6,606 nt of DNA, from positions 1 through 6,606 of the forward strand of contig CAYRWY010000334.1 in the NCBI GenBank assembly GCA_964427955.1. Direction: 5' to 3'. Positions 5,965-6,606 of the stretch are shown here, one piece after another. The notes under the pieces are model-generated. The model was not told the origin of the DNA. It ran no database searches and was given only the letters and a program-made list of their open reading frames with translations. Numbering within the stretch: the first letter of the stretch is position 1; each line of letters starts with the position of its first letter. The position numbers and the translations under genes were made by a program. The stretch is from JACRBK01 sp964427955. Its GTDB lineage: Bacteria; Chloroflexota; Anaerolineae; Aggregatilineales; Aggregatilineaceae.

Positions 5965-5989
5965 GTGTCGTAACATGTGGTCACGATAC
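5965..5989 (+). promoter_or_regulatory. Candidate operator dyad, copy 2
   Basis: GTGTCGTAAC (5965-5974) and GTCACGATAC (5980-5989) have arms identical to copy 1, with a changed spacer, ATGTG. The upstream half-site found in copy 1 is absent: the equivalent positions read CTCCCGCCTT. Conserved arms with a variable spacer support protein recognition of the arms. Confidence 0.6.
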
Positions 5990-5993
5990 GAGA

Positions 5994-6009
5994 GGGGCAG
6001 CAACGCCCC
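5994..6009 (+). promoter_or_regulatory. Leader stem-loop upstream of the 69-residue gene
   Basis: GGGGC (5994-5998) pairs with GCCCC (6005-6009) around AGCAAC. It ends 22 positions before the ATG at 6031. The apical sequence GCAGCAAC also occurs at the tip of the stem-loop at 88-113. Confidence 0.5.
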
Positions 6010-6030
6010 CACAGCTAAAAGGAGCACCAA

Positions 6031-6240
6031 ATGAACAACCAGAATGACCTGCGTAACGAAGTTTTCGACTACCTGGACGCCCTGCGCGAGTCCGGAGCCA
6101 CCAACATGTTTGGGGCCACCCCGTACCTGATGGAAGAATTCGGCTTCGACAAGCACGAGGCCAAGCACTGGCTCACTGAGTGGATGCAAACCTTCAGCGA
6201 GCGCCACCCCCGCCCTGACCTGCAGGATGGCGAGAAATAA
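6031..6240 (+). CDS. Small hypothetical protein, 69 residues, phage/plasmid-like helical domain
   Basis: This is a complete small protein, MNNQNDLRNEVFDYLDALRE onward, with three predicted helices. The segment TNMFGATPYLMEEFGFDKHEAKHWLTEWM resembles short uncharacterised proteins that I recall from phages and plasmids, where an 'INMFGA.PYL...FG....EA...L..WM' core recurs; this is memory, not a search. The core looks like a compact helix-turn-helix-sized domain, but no binding function can be claimed. AAGGAG (6019-6024) with a 6-base spacer supports the start. It has the second copy of the duplicated leader and so is probably co-regulated with paralogue A. Confidence 0.85.
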   Translation: MNNQNDLRNEVFDYLDALRESGATNMFGATPYLMEEFGFDKHEAKHWLTEWMQTFSERHPRPDLQDGEK

Positions 6241-6241
6241 A

Positions 6242-6264
6242 ACGCCGCCCACCGGGGACGGCGT
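6242..6264 (+). other. Hairpin after the 69-residue gene
   Basis: ACGCCG (6242-6247) pairs with CGGCGT (6259-6264), and the stem can extend inward past one mismatch. It starts one base after the stop codon and is followed 5 bases later by the next leader hairpin, giving tandem stem-loops. There is no T-tract; it is a weak terminator or an mRNA-stabilising element. Confidence 0.45.
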
Positions 6265-6269
6265 AAGCA

Positions 6270-6296
6270 GCGGGGCTGGATCGAGGCCAGCCCCGC
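6270..6296 (+). promoter_or_regulatory. Leader stem-loop upstream of the 90-residue gene
   Basis: GCGGGGCTGG (6270-6279) pairs perfectly with CCAGCCCCGC (6287-6296) around ATCGAGG. The 3' arm ends 21 positions before the ATG at 6317. This is the most stable-looking of the leader hairpins by GC content. Confidence 0.75.
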
Positions 6297-6316
6297 CACC
6301 CACAGGAGAGTATACC

Positions 6317-6589
6317 ATGTACGAAAAACTCACGCGCAAGCAAACCATCAGCCTGCTCAGCCTGGTCACCATTGGCTATGACGCCCTGATCGAGCACCGC
6401 GACCATTCCTGGACCATTAAGGCGGGTTACTGGCCCAACCGCGCCCGCAAGGGCCAGGCGCTCCAGACACAGATAACCACCCGTCTGACCCGCTACACGA
6501 AAATCACGGTCCTGGAGACGCGCCTGGTCGAGCGCACCCGCTACCCACGTGTCGAGATTCACTTTGCAGTTCCTACTCAGGAGGAATAA
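6317..6589 (+). CDS. Small basic hypothetical protein, 90 residues
   Basis: I do not recognise this protein. In contrast to the acidic genes before it, it is rich in Arg, Lys and Thr (for example LTRKQTI near the start and TTRLTRYTKITVLETRLVER later). It alternates strands and one helix, ending with a strand-like RVEIHFAV. The net positive charge is compatible with nucleic-acid binding, but no motif shows it. AGGAGA (6304-6309) selects the ATG at 6317; a longer frame from an ATG at 6227 would overlap the previous gene and run through the leader hairpin. Four bases separate its stop from the next start, so the next gene is coupled to it. Confidence 0.8.
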   Translation: MYEKLTRKQTISLLSLVTIGYDALIEHRDHSWTIKAGYWPNRARKGQALQTQITTRLTRYTKITVLETRLVERTRYPRVEIHFAVPTQEE

Positions 6590-6593
6590 CGAG

Positions 6594-6606
6594 ATGGCCC
6601 GCTACA
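6594..6606 (+). CDS. 5' end of a downstream gene (partial)
   Basis: ATG at 6594 opens MARY and runs off the window. AGGAGG (6579-6584), inside the end of the previous gene, lies 9 bases upstream, a good ribosome site. The gap after the previous TAA (6587-6589) is only 4 bases. Nothing about function can be read. Confidence 0.6.

Larger units (their letters stand above)
5911..6030 (+). repeat. Duplicated 120-base leader, copy 2
   Basis: This is the second copy of the leader at 5127-5246, ending at the ATG of an unrelated gene. The identity begins abruptly at GTTACAT, since the sequences before 5911 and 5127 do not match. The fully conserved 30-base block lies at 5921-5950. Differences cluster at 5951-5964, between the block and the dyad, and near the ribosome site. 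That the same leader drives a non-homologous gene argues for a shared regulon rather than simple gene duplication. Confidence 0.9.

Noticed and set aside
5963..5990. Sigma-70 promoter TTGTGT ... GATACG with a 16-base spacer in leader copy 2
   Set aside because: The -10 match is only 3 of 6, and the -35 equivalent in copy 1 reads ACGTGT, so it is not conserved between two otherwise similar leaders.
5127..6030. CRISPR-like or transposon-end interpretation of the repeated leader
   Set aside because: There are only two copies, 784 bases apart, each ending at a start codon, with no short spacer array, no terminal inverted repeats and no target-site duplication.
6227..6316. Earlier ATG for the 90-residue gene, overlapping the previous gene
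   Set aside because: The extension is a Pro/Gly-rich peptide encoded by the tandem hairpins; AGGAGA at 6304-6309 points to 6317.

Overview
The window is a GC-rich, wholly plus-strand, densely packed bacterial-type gene block with strong AAGGAG/AGGAGG ribosome sites and short gaps. It holds the 3' tail of one gene, nine complete genes and the first codons of an eleventh. It contains no rRNA, tRNA, CRISPR array, transposase, integrase or recognisable replication gene. No taxonomic marker is present. The composition, the Ycf46-type AAA+ ATPase and the DUF3150-like partner would fit a GC-rich phylum such as Chloroflexota. The run of very small uncharacterised genes would fit a plasmid, integrated element or phage. 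Both placements are inference and weakly held.

Left block (2-4753): the end of an unknown gene, then a 270-residue protein with a C-terminal winged-helix-like domain, a 208-residue protein whose C-terminal part resembles the DUF2997 type, a 584-residue AAA+ ATPase (degenerate N-terminal module plus an intact C-terminal ATPase) and a 446-residue protein with a long charged helical segment, resembling DUF3150. Two junctions are tightly coupled, with the TAG stop merged into the next gene's ribosome site. The block closes with a strong, possibly bidirectional terminator at 4759-4796. The layout suggests an ATPase working on or with its coiled-coil neighbour, with the other two genes as accessory or DNA-binding partners; the substrate is unknown.

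Right block (4833-6606): small genes of 69-113 codons. One stands alone between two terminators. Two adjacent genes are paralogues. A near-identical 120-base leader precedes both the first paralogue (5127-5246) and the unrelated 69-residue gene (5911-6030). The leader copies align without a gap and share an invariant block and an invariant 10-5-10 dyad, which marks them as a duplicated regulatory element.

The most striking feature of the window is a common 5'-UTR design. Six of the nine complete genes carry a stem-loop with a G-rich 5' arm and a C-rich 3' arm whose last base lies 21-25 bases before the start codon, just upstream of the ribosome site. The other genes are either coupled to the preceding gene or, in one case, preceded by the terminator. 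This regularity, together with the duplicated leader, is the best candidate here for an undescribed regulatory system.
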